DNA from: Variovorax sp. ZS18.2.2
GTDB lineage: Bacteria; Pseudomonadota; Gammaproteobacteria; Burkholderiales; Burkholderiaceae_C
NCBI RefSeq assembly: GCF_024701975.1
Contig: NZ_JANLNM010000013.1
Location: 62,001 to 126,000, forward strand
Length of the DNA stretch: 64,000 nucleotides
Direction: 5' to 3'
Shown: positions 38,087 to 45,733 of the stretch, piece by piece
Layout of the letters: each line of letters starts with the position of its first letter
How positions within the stretch are numbered: position 1 is the stretch's first letter
The notes under the pieces: generated by a model
Database searches by the model: none
Seen by the model: only the letters and a program-made list of their open reading frames with translations
Told to the model about the DNA's origin: nothing
Position numbers and translations under genes: made by a program

Positions 38087-38958
38087 GGGGTGTCCCTCTT
38101 CGTTCTCTGGGTTCGCTTGGTTGTGGGTTTCTCGGGAATGGTCGGCGCGGCGGCGCGCACGGCCCGCGCCGCCGCACGCCGGCGCTGCCCGGTGATGACT
38201 CCGCCCTCGACGAGCCGCTGCTCGCCGCGGATCAGGTGTTGTGTCGCGTGATGGCGCGCAGCCACGGGATCGCGCGCCGCGATGGCTTCGACGATGGCGC
38301 GGTGCTCGTTCTGCACCGCTTCCATGAAGTCGAGCCGGCGCGCCTCGTTGCCGCGCGTGATGCGCATGCCTTCGCGCAGGTACTGTTCGAGAAAGCCGAG
38401 CAGCAGGCGGAACTGCGGGTTGCCGGTGGCCTCGCCGATCACGCGGTGAAAGGCCAGGTCTTCGGCCACGCCGTCCTGCCCTGCCGCCGCTGCTGCGTCG
38501 ATGGCCTTCAGTGCGCGCCGCAGCGCCGCGATCTGGCTGCGCGTTGCGCGCTTGGCGGCGAGCGCGGCGATCTCGCCTTCGAGCACGCGGCGCACCTCGA
38601 CCACATCGACGACGGATTGCACCGACTCCAGCACGGCCGGATCGAAGGCGAGCGGACGGTTCAGCGGCGCCTGCGCCACGAAGCAGCCGAGGCCCTGCCG
38701 CGAAGTGACCAGCGCCTGCGACTTGAGTTGATGCACCGCCTCGCGTACCACGGTGCGCGAGACGCCGTGCGAGGCCGCGAGTTGCTGTTCGGTAGGGAGC
38801 CGATCGCCGGGTCGCAGCGCGCCCGTTTCTATCTGCGCAGCCAGCCGCGAAGCGAGCCGGTCGGACAGGCGGTCAGTGACCAGAGGAAAGGATTCTGAGA
38901 GGGCGGTGGCCTGCACGGCAGCGGAAAAGTGGAGCACGGTTATCGGGTCATCATACAA
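38083..38958 (-). CDS. FadR/GntR-family regulator of the sugar-acid locus
   Basis: A GntR regulator. The winged helix has RLASRLAAQIETGALRPGD and QQLAASHGVSRTVVREAVHQ. The FCD ligand domain follows, with the metal-binding His in LAFHRVIGEAT and HRAIVEAIAARD. The C-terminal 40 residues are basic and unconserved. The start is uncertain: no ATG is in frame, and TTG 38958, GTG 38937 and GTG 38916 are options; the longest is given. It shares an ATGA overlap with denD and faces the ABC importer genes, so it probably represses both arms until a sugar acid binds. Confidence 0.85.
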   Translation of the reverse strand: MYDDPITVLHFSAAVQATALSESFPLVTDRLSDRLASRLAAQIETGALRPGDRLPTEQQLAASHGVSRTVVREAVHQLKSQALVTSRQGLGCFVAQAPLNRPLAFDPAVLESVQSVVDVVEVRRVLEGEIAALAAKRATRSQIAALRRALKAIDAAAAAGQDGVAEDLAFHRVIGEATGNPQFRLLLGFLEQYLREGMRITRGNEARRLDFMEAVQNEHRAIVEAIAARDPVAARHHATQHLIRGEQRLVEGGVITGQRRRAAARAVRAAAPTIPEKPTTKRTQRTKRDTP

Positions 38959-38962
38959 GTCA

Positions 38963-38999
38963 ACCGGGATTTTCTCGTACCGGTTTGCCCTGATACCGG
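38963..38999. promoter_or_regulatory. Three ACCGG repeats at 16-bp spacing
   Basis: ACCGG occurs at 38963, 38979 and 38995, exactly 16 bp apart; the last two are in longer TACCGGTTT copies (38978-38986, 38994-39002). The array lies in the gap between the divergent GntR and ABC importer genes, where a common operator is expected. Confidence 0.45.
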
Positions 39000-39092
39000 T
39001 TTCAAAAACGAGTGCCGATACTGCGCGGGCTGCGATGCGGAGGTCTCCGTGTCGCCCGGCTTTCCTTCCCGCGATTTGTCAGGACTCCTTGC

Positions 39093-40166
39093 ATGGCCAG
39101 TGTCACGATTCAGGCGGTCAAGAAGCGATTCGGCGAAGTCGCCATCCTTCATGGGGTGGACATCGACATTGCCGACGGTTCGTTCACGGTGCTGGTGGGC
39201 CCCTCGGGCTGCGGCAAGTCGACGTTGCTGCGCATGATCGCGGGGCTGGAGGAGATTCACGGCGGCGAAATCCGCATCGGCGATCGCCGCGTGAACGACC
39301 TGCCGCCCAAGGAACGCGACATCGCGATGGTGTTCCAGAACTACGCGCTCTATCCGCATATGACGGTGCGCGACAACATGGCTTTCGCCCTCTCGCTCGC
39401 GAAGATGGACAAGGCCACCATCGACAGCAAGGTGCAGCGCGCGGCCGAAATTCTTGCGCTCGCGCCGCTGCTCGAACGCTATCCGCGCCAGCTCTCGGGC
39501 GGCCAGCGCCAGCGCGTGGCGATGGGGCGCGCGATCGTGCGCGATCCGCAGGTGTTTCTTTTCGACGAGCCGCTGTCGAACCTCGATGCCAAGCTGCGCG
39601 TGGCGATGCGCAGCGAGATCAAGGAACTGCACCAGCGCCTGAAAACCACCTCCATCTACGTCACGCACGACCAGATCGAAGCCATGACCATGGGCGACAA
39701 GATCGTGGTGATGCGCGACGGCCGCATCGAGCAGACCGGCAGCCCGCTGGACCTGTACGACCACCCGGCAAACCAGTTCGTGGCAGGCTTCATCGGCTCG
39801 CCGGCCATGAACTTCCTGCCCGGCACGCTGCGGCGCGCGGGCGGCGCGGCGCATGTCGAGCTGCCCGACGGCACGCGGCTCGATGCGCCCCTCCATGCGG
39901 GCGGCACTGACGGCCAGCCCGTGGTGTACGGCACGCGCCCCGAGCACCTGACGCTGGGCGACAGCGGCGGCATTCCGTCGCGCGTGGTGGTGATGGAGCC
40001 GACCGGCATGGACACCTTCGTCGCCTGTCGCCACGAAGGCGCCGAGCTCTCGGCCGTGTTCCGCGAGCGCTACGACTTCGCGCCGGGCAGCACCATCCAT
40101 CTCGTGCCCGACCTTGCGCGCGCCCACCTGTTCGATGCCGAAAGCGGCCTGCGCCTGGTCGCCTGA
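39093..40166 (+). CDS. Carbohydrate ABC transporter ATP-binding protein (UgpC/MalK type)
   Basis: A 357-residue ATPase. Walker A is GPSGCGKSTLL, the Q-loop NYALYPHMTVRDN, the signature LSGGQRQRVAMGRAI, Walker B FLFDEPLSNLD and the switch His in YVTHDQIEAMTMGD. The last 100 residues form the TOBE/MalK-type regulatory domain (MNFLPGTLRRAGG, GTRPEHLTLGD). The ATG at 39093 is chosen over an in-frame upstream extension. It is the first of four importer genes (ATPase, binding protein, two permeases), divergent from the GntR operon. Likely substrate is the sugar or sugar acid used by the dehydratase. Confidence 0.92.
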   Translation: MASVTIQAVKKRFGEVAILHGVDIDIADGSFTVLVGPSGCGKSTLLRMIAGLEEIHGGEIRIGDRRVNDLPPKERDIAMVFQNYALYPHMTVRDNMAFALSLAKMDKATIDSKVQRAAEILALAPLLERYPRQLSGGQRQRVAMGRAIVRDPQVFLFDEPLSNLDAKLRVAMRSEIKELHQRLKTTSIYVTHDQIEAMTMGDKIVVMRDGRIEQTGSPLDLYDHPANQFVAGFIGSPAMNFLPGTLRRAGGAAHVELPDGTRLDAPLHAGGTDGQPVVYGTRPEHLTLGDSGGIPSRVVVMEPTGMDTFVACRHEGAELSAVFRERYDFAPGSTIHLVPDLARAHLFDAESGLRLVA

Positions 40167-40231
40167 ACTCGCCTGATTTCTCGCCTTGTCTTTGGTTCAC
40201 ACCGGTCCGTTTACAACGAAGGAGACAGCTC

Positions 40232-41560
40232 ATGAGTGATTTCAATCGCCGCAGGTTTCTCGAGGGTTCGGCCGGCGTTGCCGCTGCCGCGACCGTCGGC
40301 ACGGGCAGCGCCCTGTTCGCACCGTTCGCGCAGGCGCAGAACCTGACCTTCAAGCCCGAGAAGGGTGCCAAGCTGCGCGTGCTGCGATGGAGCCGCTTCG
40401 TGCAGGGCGACATCGACGCCTACATGGCCAACGTCAAGAAATTCACCGAGGCCACGGGCGTCGAAGTGCGCGTGGACAACGAAGGCTGGGAAGACGTGCG
40501 CCCGAAGGCCGCTGTGGCCGCCAACACCGGCGCGGGCCCCGACATCATCCTGTCGACCAACGACGACGCCAACCTCTACCCCGACAAGCTGCTCGACGTG
40601 ACGGACCTCGCCGAATACCTCGGCAAGAAATACGGCGGCTGGTATCCGGCGGGCGAAGCCTTCATGCGCCCCGACGGCAAGAAGTGGCTAGGCCTGCCGC
40701 TGGGCGCCTCGGGCTCGCTCATCGTCTACCGCGAGAGCATGGTCAAGGCCGCGGGCTTCGCGACCTTCCCCAAGACCACCGACGACTTCCTGAAGCTCTA
40801 CAAGGCGCTGAAGGAAAAGGGCACACCCGGCGGCATGGCGTTGGGCAACGCGACCGGCGACAGCACCTGGTGCAACTGGCTCATCTGGTCGCACGGCGGC
40901 AAGCTGGTCGACAAGAACAACAAGGTGGTCATCGACAGCCCCGAGACGCTCAAGGCGCTGGAGTACGGCAAGGAGCTCTACGCCAACTTCATTCCGGGCA
41001 CGCTCTCGTGGCTGGACCCGAACAACAACAAGGCTTTTCTCGACGGGCAGATCAGCGTCACCAACAACGGCATCTCGGTCTACTACGCCGCCAAGAATTC
41101 GGCCGATCCCAAGATCAAGGAAATGTCCGCGGACATCAACCACGCGGTGTTTCCCATCGGCCCGGTCGGCGTGCCGACGGAGTCGCACCTGTTCTTCAAC
41201 CAGATGGTCATGAAGTACACGAAATTCCCGCAGGCGGCCAAGGAGTTCCTGCGCTTCATGATGGAGAAGGAGCAGTTCGACCCGTGGCTGCAAGGCGGCG
41301 GCGGCTACGTGGCGCAGCCCCTGCGCTTCTACGAGAACAGCGCGATCTGGACCTCGGACCCGAAGAACATGCCCTACCGCGACTCGGTGAAGAACCTGCG
41401 CCCGGGCGGCTACGACGGCAAGCTGGGCTACGCCTCGGCCGGCGCGGCAGCGGACTTCATCATTCCGAACATGGTGGCCGAGGCGGCGAGCGGATCGAAG
41501 ACGCCGAAGGAAGCGGCCGAGCGCGCGCAGAAGCGTGCCGAGCGGTACTACAAGGTCTGA
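40232..41560 (+). CDS. Carbohydrate ABC transporter substrate-binding protein, Tat-exported
   Basis: A 442-residue family-1 solute-binding protein. The N-terminus carries a twin-arginine signal (NRRRFLEGSAG) followed by an Ala-rich stretch and AQA cleavage site, so it is exported folded. Conserved parts: LRVLRWSRFVQGDIDAYM, GPDIILSTNDDANLYPD, GMALGNATGDSTWCNWLIW. An AAGGAGA ribosome site precedes the ATG at 40232. Tat export of a sugar-binding protein is less common than Sec. The gene is second in the importer operon. Confidence 0.9.
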   Translation: MSDFNRRRFLEGSAGVAAAATVGTGSALFAPFAQAQNLTFKPEKGAKLRVLRWSRFVQGDIDAYMANVKKFTEATGVEVRVDNEGWEDVRPKAAVAANTGAGPDIILSTNDDANLYPDKLLDVTDLAEYLGKKYGGWYPAGEAFMRPDGKKWLGLPLGASGSLIVYRESMVKAAGFATFPKTTDDFLKLYKALKEKGTPGGMALGNATGDSTWCNWLIWSHGGKLVDKNNKVVIDSPETLKALEYGKELYANFIPGTLSWLDPNNNKAFLDGQISVTNNGISVYYAAKNSADPKIKEMSADINHAVFPIGPVGVPTESHLFFNQMVMKYTKFPQAAKEFLRFMMEKEQFDPWLQGGGGYVAQPLRFYENSAIWTSDPKNMPYRDSVKNLRPGGYDGKLGYASAGAAADFIIPNMVAEAASGSKTPKEAAERAQKRAERYYKV

Positions 41561-41588
41561 TCCCTTCACTCCCAAAGCAGCCCGCCCC

Positions 41589-42497
41589 ATGACACTCCTG
41601 GCCAGGTTCCAGAACAGCCGCAACGCCCTCGGCATCGCGTTCATGCTTCCGGCGGCGGTGCTGCTGTTGCTGTTCCTGACCTACCCGTTGGGGCTGGGCA
41701 CCTACCTTGGCTTCACCGACGCCAAGGTGGGCCGCGCGGGCCAGTGGATCGGCCTGGAGAACTACGAGTACCTGTGGGGCGACGCCGTGACGCGGCTCGC
41801 CCTTTTCAACACGCTCTTCTACACGGCGGTGGCGAGCGTGCTGAAGTTCTTCCTGGGGCTGTGGCTGGCGATATTGCTGAACCGGAACATCCGCTTCAAG
41901 ACTTTTTTCCGCGCGGTGATCCTGCTGCCGTACATCGTGCCCACGGCCCTCTCGGCCATCGCGTTCTGGTGGATCTACGACTCGCAGTTCTCGATCATCA
42001 GCTGGGCGCTGATGAGAATGGGGCTCATCGACCAATACATCGACTTCCTCGGCTCGCCGTGGAATGCGCGCATCGCGGTGATCATCGCGAACGTGTGGCG
42101 CGGCGTGCCTTTCGTGGCGATCACGCTGCTCGCGGGCCTGCAGACGATTTCGCCCTCTTATTACGAAGCCTCCGCCATCGACGGCGCGACGCCCTGGCAG
42201 CAGTTCCGCCACGTCACGATGCCGCTGCTCACGCCGATCATCGCGGTGGTCATGACCTTCTCGGTGCTGTTCACCTTCACCGACTTCCAGCTGATCTACG
42301 TCATCACCCGCGGCGGCCCGCTGAACGCCACGCACCTGATGGCCACGCTGTCGTTCCAGCGCGCCATTTCGGGCGGTGCGCTCGGCGAAGGCGCCGCCAT
42401 CGCGATCGCGATGGTGCCGTTCCTGCTGGCGTGCGTGATGTTCAGCTTCTTCGGCCTGCAGCGCCGCGCGTGGCAGCAGGGCGGTTCGGACAAATGA
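41589..42497 (+). CDS. Sugar ABC transporter permease (MalF/UgpA type)
   Basis: A 302-residue inner-membrane permease with about six hydrophobic segments (FMLPAAVLLLLFLTYP, AVILLPYIVPTALSAIAFWW, FLLACVMFSFFGL). The cytoplasmic EAA loop that contacts the ATPase is EASAIDGATPWQQFRHVTMP. The start MTLLARFQNSRNALG at 41589 is chosen by family length. It follows the binding-protein gene after 28 bp and is followed by the second permease after 10 bp. Confidence 0.9.
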   Translation: MTLLARFQNSRNALGIAFMLPAAVLLLLFLTYPLGLGTYLGFTDAKVGRAGQWIGLENYEYLWGDAVTRLALFNTLFYTAVASVLKFFLGLWLAILLNRNIRFKTFFRAVILLPYIVPTALSAIAFWWIYDSQFSIISWALMRMGLIDQYIDFLGSPWNARIAVIIANVWRGVPFVAITLLAGLQTISPSYYEASAIDGATPWQQFRHVTMPLLTPIIAVVMTFSVLFTFTDFQLIYVITRGGPLNATHLMATLSFQRAISGGALGEGAAIAIAMVPFLLACVMFSFFGLQRRAWQQGGSDK

Positions 42498-42507
42498 GGA
42501 ACTTCCA

Positions 42508-43383
42508 ATGAGCAATGCGGGCCAGGTCGACACCGTCGGCATGAGCTACCTCGACACGATCCCGCGCAAGGCGGTGACCGTGTACCTGCCGCTCGTGGTC
42601 TTCCTGATCGTGCTGCTGTTCCCGTTCTACTGGATGGCCATCACCTCGGTGAAGCCCGATGCCGAACTGCTCTCGCGCGAAGGCAATCCGTTCTGGGTGA
42701 TCAACCCGACGCTCTCGCACTTCTACAAGCTGCTGTTCGAAACCTCGTACCCGCAGTGGCTGTGGAACACGGTGCTGGTGTCGGTGGTGTCGACCTTCGT
42801 GTCGCTCGCGGCCTCGGTGTTCGCGGCGTATGCCATCGAGCGGCTGCGCTTCAAGGGTTCGAAGCATGTCGGGCTGTCGATCTTTCTCGCGTACATGGTG
42901 CCGCCGTCGATCCTGTTCATTCCGCTGGCGAACGTGGTGTTCAACCTCGGCCTCTTCGACACGCGCTGGGCGCTGATCCTCACCTACCCGACCTTCCTCA
43001 TTCCCTTCTGCACGTGGCTCCTGATGGGCTACTTCCGCTCGATCCCGGCCGAGCTCGAGGAATGCGCGCTCATCGACGGCGCGAGCCGCTGGCAGATCCT
43101 CGTGAAGATCGTGCTGCCGCTCGCGGTGCCCGGGCTCATCTCGGCAGGCATCTTCGCGTTCACGCTGTCGTGGAACGAGTTCATCTATGCGCTCACCTTC
43201 ATCTCGTCGTCGGAGGTGAAGACGCTCCCGGTCGGCGTGGTGACCGAGCTCGTGCAGGGCGACGTGTACCAGTGGGGGCCGCTCATGGCCGGCGCGCTGC
43301 TCGGCTCGCTGCCGGTGGCGTTCATCTACTCGTTCTTCGTCGAGTACTACGTGTCGGGGATGACCGGGTCGGTCAAGGAATAG
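42508..43383 (+). CDS. Sugar ABC transporter permease (MalG/UgpE type)
   Basis: A 291-residue permease. First membrane segment is VYLPLVVFLIVLLFPFYWM, followed by periplasmic SVKPDAELL, a hallmark of MalG-type proteins. The EAA loop reads ELEECALIDGASRWQILVKI. The last helix is MAGALLGSLPVAFIYSFF. It pairs with the UgpA-type permease to complete the importer. A GAGGAA ribosome site lies before the ATG. It ends 5 bp before the convergent sprT-like gene. Confidence 0.9.
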   Translation: MSNAGQVDTVGMSYLDTIPRKAVTVYLPLVVFLIVLLFPFYWMAITSVKPDAELLSREGNPFWVINPTLSHFYKLLFETSYPQWLWNTVLVSVVSTFVSLAASVFAAYAIERLRFKGSKHVGLSIFLAYMVPPSILFIPLANVVFNLGLFDTRWALILTYPTFLIPFCTWLLMGYFRSIPAELEECALIDGASRWQILVKIVLPLAVPGLISAGIFAFTLSWNEFIYALTFISSSEVKTLPVGVVTELVQGDVYQWGPLMAGALLGSLPVAFIYSFFVEYYVSGMTGSVKE

Positions 43384-43388
43384 ACAGA

Positions 43389-44363
43389 TCAGTTCCAGCG
43401 CGGAACGGCTTCGTCCTTGAGCTGCTGGCGCAGCACGTCGTAATCGGGCACCACGCTCTCGACGGTTTCCCAGAAGCGGTGCGAATGGTCCATCACGCGC
43501 AGGTGGGCCAGTTCGTGCGCCACCACGTAGTCGATCACCGGCAAGCGGAAGTGAATCAACCGCCAGTTCAGCCGGAGCGACCCATCCGCGCTCGCGCTGC
43601 CCCAACGCGTGGCCGCGTTCGACAGCGACAGCTTCTGCCAGCGCACGCCCAGCAGCGGCGCGAAATGATCGAGCCGCTCGATGAAGAGCTTGCGCGCCTG
43701 CCGCATGAGCCAGGCCTGCGCGGCATCGCGGATCTGCGAGGGCCCGGCGTTCTGCGCGACGGCCAGCCGCAGGATGCGCGGACCGCCGGCAACCTCGGCT
43801 TCATCGAGCGTGCCGCCGACACTGGCAAAGCCATGCTTCGGATCGAGCCGGATCACCACCGGCTCGCCCATGAACGGAAAGCCGGCGCCGTCCTTCCACT
43901 CGATGCGCGTCGCCTCGACGCGCGCGTGGCGCTGCTGCGTTTCCTGGAGCTTGCGCAGGATCCAGTCGGCCTTTTCGCGCACCGCGGCATCGACATCGCG
44001 CAGCGCGACCCAGCGCGGCGCACGCACCGACAGCCCTTCGGCGCCCACGAGAAATCCGATGGTCTTGCGCTTGCCGCGCTTGAATTCGTAGGCCACGCGT
44101 GCCGAGCCCAGCACCAGTTCGCGCGTGGCGTGCGGATGAATGAAGCTCGCGAGCGCCAGCGTGTCGCGCAGCGGGATCGCGGGCAGTGCCGGGCCTGTGT
44201 TCCTGACCTCTTCCGGTTCCGGCATCGCGAACGGCAGTGGCGTCGCCACAGGCGGAGCAGCCTTGCGGACCTTCTTCGGACGCGGCGCGGGCGGCTCGGG
44301 CTGTGCGAACTCGCTGCCCAGCCCCTCGAACAGATCCATCGTGAACTGCAGCAGCCCCTGCAT
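43389..44363 (-). CDS. SprT/YgjP-like zinc metalloprotease
   Basis: A 324-residue M48/DUF45-type protein. The zinc motif is VVAHELAHLRVMDHSHRFW (two His plus the downstream His). Upstream are LSLSNAATRWGSASADGSLRLNW in two parts, typical of YgjP (WGS motif). An N-terminal Pro/Lys-rich linker (QPEPPAPRPKKVRKAAPP) precedes the fold. Start may be 44363 or the ATG eight codons later. It is last in the glyQ-glyS-gmhB-plsC run. Physiological substrate unknown. Confidence 0.87.
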   Translation of the reverse strand: MQGLLQFTMDLFEGLGSEFAQPEPPAPRPKKVRKAAPPVATPLPFAMPEPEEVRNTGPALPAIPLRDTLALASFIHPHATRELVLGSARVAYEFKRGKRKTIGFLVGAEGLSVRAPRWVALRDVDAAVREKADWILRKLQETQQRHARVEATRIEWKDGAGFPFMGEPVVIRLDPKHGFASVGGTLDEAEVAGGPRILRLAVAQNAGPSQIRDAAQAWLMRQARKLFIERLDHFAPLLGVRWQKLSLSNAATRWGSASADGSLRLNWRLIHFRLPVIDYVVAHELAHLRVMDHSHRFWETVESVVPDYDVLRQQLKDEAVPRWN

Positions 44364-44386
44364 CTGGCGTCCTCTGTTCCTTCTAT

Positions 44387-45121
44387 CTAGCGGTACGCCT
44401 CGGGATCGAGCCGGTGCATCTCCGCTTCGATCCAGGCTTCGACTTCGCGCATCAGCTCATCGGGCTTGCGACCCACGCTCGAGATCGCCGGCCCGATCGA
44501 CACATCGACCACGCCCGGCCGCTTGATGAACGCCTTGCGCGGCCAGACCTTGGCCGAGGTGACCGCAATCGGAATCACCGGCACGCCGGTCTCGCAGGCC
44601 AGGCGCGTGCCGCCGCTCTTGTAGGTGCCCTTTTGCCCGCGCGGAATGCGCGTGCCTTCGGGGAACATGATGATCCAGATGCCCTGCGCGAGCAGCTTGC
44701 GGCCCTGGTTCACCACCTTGTTGAAGGCCTGCGCGCGCTGGCTGCGGTCGATGTGGATCATGTCCAGCCGCGCCATCGCCCAGCCGAAGAAGGGCACGTA
44801 GATCAGTTCCTTCTTGAACACGTAGGCCAGCGGATGCGGCATCAGCGTGGGCATGAGGAAGGTCTCGAGCGTGGACTGGTGCTTGACCAGCAGGATCGCG
44901 CCGGCGAGCTGGTCGGTCGGCAGGTTCTCCATGCCGGTCACGCGCGTCTTGATGCCCAGCAGCACGCGCGCGCCGCCGATGGCCCAGCTGAGCCATTGCT
45001 CGGCCATCCAGTAGAGCGGAATGCCGCGCTTCCAGATCGAACTGACGCACATGATGATGCCCCACGGCACCACGGTGACAAGCATCCAGAGTGCGTGGAG
45101 AACGGAACGGATAAACGCCAT
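44387..45121 (-). CDS. plsC: 1-acyl-sn-glycerol-3-phosphate acyltransferase
   Basis: Acylates lysophosphatidate to phosphatidate at the inner membrane. The 244 residues begin with a hydrophobic segment (VLHALWMLVTVVPWGIIM). Motif I is VKHQSTLETF, where the catalytic HX4D is HX4E, a known beta-proteobacterial form. Motif III is FPEGTRIPRGQKG and motif IV GVPVIPIAVTSA. ATG at 45121 overlaps the gmhB stop by one base (TGATG). It is fourth in the conserved glyQ-glyS-gmhB-plsC-sprT order. Confidence 0.93.
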   Translation of the reverse strand: MAFIRSVLHALWMLVTVVPWGIIMCVSSIWKRGIPLYWMAEQWLSWAIGGARVLLGIKTRVTGMENLPTDQLAGAILLVKHQSTLETFLMPTLMPHPLAYVFKKELIYVPFFGWAMARLDMIHIDRSQRAQAFNKVVNQGRKLLAQGIWIIMFPEGTRIPRGQKGTYKSGGTRLACETGVPVIPIAVTSAKVWPRKAFIKRPGVVDVSIGPAISSVGRKPDELMREVEAWIEAEMHRLDPEAYR

Positions 45122-45699
45122 CAGACAGCTACCTGGAGTGCAGCCCGCGCTTCGCGCACGAGCAGGAAGTCGACAAAGGCGGCGAGGTTCTCGTGAACCA
45201 TCGTGTTCGCCGGATATTCGGGCGGCAGCGGATCGACACCGATGCAGGCCGCGCCCATGCCCGTGAGCAGGAGATGCGGTTCGCAGCCAGCGGCCGCGCC
45301 CGCCTGCAGGTCGCGCAGGCTGTCGCCCGCGGTCGGCACGCCCTTGAGGTCGATGCCGTAGCGGTCGCCGATCTGCAGGAACAGGCCCGACTTGGGCTTG
45401 CGGCAGTCGCAGCCCTCGTCGGGGCTGTGCGGGCAATAGAACACCGCATCGACCTTGCCACCCACGGCCGCGAGCATCTTGTGCATCTTGGCGTGCATGG
45501 CATTGAGCGAAGCCATGTCGAAGAGGCCCCGGCCGAGGCCCGACTGGTTCGACGCGACCACCACATGCCACCCCGCATGGTTCAGGCGCGCCACGGCCTC
45601 CAGCGCACCGGGCAGCGGCGTCCACTCGATGTCGCTCTTGACGAAGTCTTCGCGGTGCACGTTGATCGTGCCGTTGCGGTCGAGGATGACGAGTTTCAT
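45121..45699 (-). CDS. gmhB: D-glycero-beta-D-manno-heptose 1,7-bisphosphate 7-phosphatase with altered motif I
   Basis: A 192-residue HAD phosphatase for the heptose branch of LPS synthesis. GmhB features are present: SNQSGLGRGLF, the zinc-Cys loop CPHSPDEGCDCRKPKSG and GDSLRDLQAG. Motif I reads ILDRNGTIN: the second Asp of DxD (residue 9), normally the general acid/base, is Asn (codon AAC; a single G-to-A change from GAC). This would be expected to weaken catalysis severely. The sequence is otherwise intact. It could be a true variant, compensated by a paralogue, or a sequence error. ATG at 45699. Confidence 0.85.
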   Translation of the reverse strand: MKLVILDRNGTINVHREDFVKSDIEWTPLPGALEAVARLNHAGWHVVVASNQSGLGRGLFDMASLNAMHAKMHKMLAAVGGKVDAVFYCPHSPDEGCDCRKPKSGLFLQIGDRYGIDLKGVPTAGDSLRDLQAGAAAGCEPHLLLTGMGAACIGVDPLPPEYPANTMVHENLAAFVDFLLVREARAALQVAV

Positions 45700-45733
45700 G
45701 GCGATGCCACCGGTGGAGGAGTCGTCGAAGGGA

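Noticed and set aside
37071..38177. Upstream extension of the IlvD/Edd dehydratase to 986 codons
   Set aside because: The added part overlaps denD in another frame and reads as Arg-rich low-complexity sequence.
44830..44900. PlsC as inactive because HX4D reads HX4E
   Set aside because: The KHQSxxET form of the motif is common in beta-proteobacterial PlsC proteins, and other motifs are intact.
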